DNA of 6,369 nucleotides from Streptomyces katrae (GTDB lineage: Bacteria > Actinomycetota > Actinomycetes > Streptomycetales > Streptomycetaceae). A program made the translations under genes and the position numbers. Positions 5,245 to 6,369 of this stretch are shown here, piece by piece (positions within the stretch are counted from its first letter, which is position 1; each line of letters begins with the position of its first letter). The notes under the pieces were generated by a model that was not told the origin of the DNA, made no database searches, and saw nothing but the letters and a program-made list of their open reading frames with translations. Location: positions 1 to 6,369 of the forward strand of contig NZ_JZWV01001142.1 in NCBI RefSeq assembly GCF_000966975.1, written 5' to 3'.

Positions 5245-6139
5245 ATGGCCGCTGAGAGGCGTACGTCCGCCAGCCCGACCCTGGACCGGCCGGCCACCGC
5301 CGGCCCCGAGCCCCCGACCGCCGGGTACGACCCGGGCTTCCTGGCCGTGCCGGTGGGCACCCCGTCGCTCGACCCCTCGATCAAGGACACCGCCGTACGG
5401 CTCGACGGCTCCGAAGTGCTCCCGTACACCCACTTCTCGCTGGCGCTGAGCAAGCCGCGACGCTTCGCCATCTGGGTGGCCTGGAACATAGACGGCGGGG
5501 CGCTCAAGAAGCTCAGCCGCGCGGGACTCGACTTCGTCACAGACCCGCGCGTGCCGGCCGAGGACCAGGTCGACAACGACCTCTACAAGGGCGGCAGCGC
5601 CAACCGGCTCGACCGGGGCCACATCGCGCGCCGCGCCGACCTCTGCTGGGGCCCGCTGCCCGAGGCACAGCGGGCCAACAAGGACTCGTTCTTCTACACC
5701 AACATCACTCCGCAGATGGACGACTTCAACCAGAGCAGGCGCAACGGCCTCTGGGGAAGGCTGGAGGACGCGGTGTTCGAGGACGTCGACGTCGACGACC
5801 TCAAGGTGAGCGTGTTCGGCGGACCGGTCTTCCAGGAGGACGACCGGGTCTTCCGCGGAGTGCAGATCCCGCGCGCCTTCTGGAAGATCATCACCTTCAT
5901 GGACCAGGGCACCTGCAAGGCCAAGGCCTTCCTGCTGGCACAGAACCTCGTCCTCCCCGAATCCCTGGACCTCGACGAGTTCCGGGTCTTCCAGGTCAAG
6001 GTCACCGAGATCCAGAAGGAGGCCCACATCAGCTTCCCCGCCGCGATGACCGACGCGGACACCCTGGTGGTGCCGCAGTCGCTGGGAGCTGGGAGAGCGG
6101 CAGCCGCTGGAGAGCCAGGCCGACATCGACTGGGGCTGA
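5245..6139 (+). CDS. DNA/RNA non-specific endonuclease (DRGH/NUC family), frameshifted near its 3' end
   Basis: A metal-dependent sugar non-specific nuclease of the Endonuclease_NS family (PF01223; Serratia nuclease/EndoG type). Catalytic D123-R-G-H126, metal ligand N162 (in DDFNQSRRNGLWGRLE) and E174 are present, as are the conserved TNITPQ and FGGPVF...GVQIPRAFWK blocks. The Asn-Glu spacing is 12 residues, against 8 in Serratia nuclease. No signal peptide or membrane segment is seen; the N-terminal ~30 residues are Pro/Ala-rich. The ATG follows AAGGAG by 6 nt. In the starting frame no stop occurs before the window ends. After a CTGGGAG tandem duplication at 6082-6095, the other forward frame encodes ERQPLESQADIDWG and a stop at 6137-6139, which reads as the natural C-terminus. 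Removing one repeat gives a 295-residue protein. The catalytic core lies before the shift, so this may be a sequencing error or a mutation altering only the tail. Confidence 0.85.
6082..6095 (+). repeat. 7-bp tandem duplication (CTGGGAG x2) causing the nuclease frameshift
   Basis: Two adjacent copies of CTGGGAG lie exactly where the nuclease reading frame must change. Seven is not a multiple of three; deleting one copy joins VVPQSLG to ERQPLESQADIDWG and a stop. Confidence 0.7.
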
Positions 6140-6153
6140 CGGCGCGCCCCCTC

Positions 6154-6369
6154 CTACCAGGCGGCCGAAGCCGCCTCCAACGCCGCCTCCGGGTCCGCCG
6201 ACAGGGCCGACGCCAGGGCGCGCAGCGACGCCACGACCGCCTCCCGCGAGGCCGCCGGGCCGTAGTGGTTGACCCGGACCATCTCCCGCGCCAGCACCCC
6301 GCCGCCCGCCGCGAGCGGGGCCGAGGCATCCGCGGCCAGGGCCCCGGCCACCACCCGCGAGGCGTCCGG
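6154..6369 (-). CDS. Probable class V PLP-dependent aminotransferase, C-terminal end only (partial)
   Basis: The final 71 codons of a minus-strand gene that continues beyond the right edge of the window; the TAG stop is at 6154-6156. The visible protein contains GGGVLAREMVRVNHYGPAASREAVVASLRALASAL, which resembles the C-terminal small-domain strand and helix of class V (alanine-glyoxylate/serine-pyruvate type) aminotransferases, where an arginine-containing 'vRi.h.G..as...v...l.aL' pattern is usual. The PLP lysine and most of the fold lie outside the window, so the call rests on this short region only. The frame stays open to the edge, so the internal GTG at 6354 is not taken as the start. 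It converges on the nuclease gene with 14 bp between the stops. Confidence 0.6.
   Translation of the reverse strand, partial: PDASRVVAGALAADASAPLAAGGGVLAREMVRVNHYGPAASREAVVASLRALASALSADPEAALEAASAAW
6159..6176. terminator. Hairpin between convergent genes, possible terminator for the nuclease transcript
   Basis: AGGCGGC (6159-6165) pairs with GCCGCCT (6170-6176) over a 4-nt loop, 19 nt after the nuclease stop. Read on the minus strand the loop is TTCG closed by C-G, an unusually stable tetraloop. It lies inside the last codons of the aminotransferase gene. No T-tract is present, and the only other space between the genes is 14 bp. Confidence 0.4.

Noticed and set aside
6082..6095. Programmed ribosomal frameshift in the nuclease
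   Set aside because: No recognisable slippery heptamer or rare-codon stall; the 7-bp tandem duplication explains the shift more simply.
5227..6126. 299-codon minus-strand open frame opposite the nuclease
   Set aside because: No domain recognised, while the plus strand shows DRGH and the other nuclease motifs in order with a good SD.
6154..6354. A stand-alone 66-residue minus-strand gene
   Set aside because: The frame remains open to the window edge and the sequence looks like an aminotransferase C-terminus, so it is treated as a partial gene.

Overview
The window looks like a chromosomal segment of a high-GC actinomycete, most probably Streptomyces or a close relative. The GC content is very high and third codon positions are almost all G or C. 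The proteins (DesK/NarL-type two-component pair, PbpA-type class B penicillin-binding protein, FrnE-like DsbA oxidoreductase) are typical of that group. No tRNA, rRNA, CRISPR array, insertion sequence or phage gene was seen.

Layout: (1) 43-2099, a two-component system: a membrane histidine kinase whose stop codon overlaps the start of its response regulator (ATGA). (2) 2162-3610, a membrane-anchored penicillin-binding transpeptidase on the same strand after a 62-bp gap, closed by a perfect 13-bp stem hairpin. (3) 3675-4166, a GNAT N-acetyltransferase whose start codon sits 11 nt after that hairpin and has no Shine-Dalgarno sequence. (4) 4277-4984, a FrnE/DsbA-like thiol oxidoreductase preceded by an exact match to the SigR (disulfide-stress) promoter consensus and followed by a strong terminator hairpin. 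(5) 5245-6139, a DNA/RNA non-specific endonuclease of the DRGH family. Its ribosome binding site lies in a hairpin with a perfect anti-SD arm, and its 3' end is frameshifted next to a 7-bp tandem duplication. (6) 6154-6369, minus strand, the C-terminal end of a probable class V PLP aminotransferase, convergent with the nuclease and running off the window.

The kinase, regulator and transpeptidase may form a functional unit in which an envelope signal controls a cell-wall enzyme; the basis is adjacency plus a repeat/palindrome arrangement in front of the transpeptidase. The other genes look like independent units. I did not find a clearly new multi-gene system. The observations most worth checking are regulatory: the SigR-type promoter before the thiol oxidoreductase, the SD-sequestering hairpin before the nuclease, the nuclease frameshift, and the 5' region of the transpeptidase gene.
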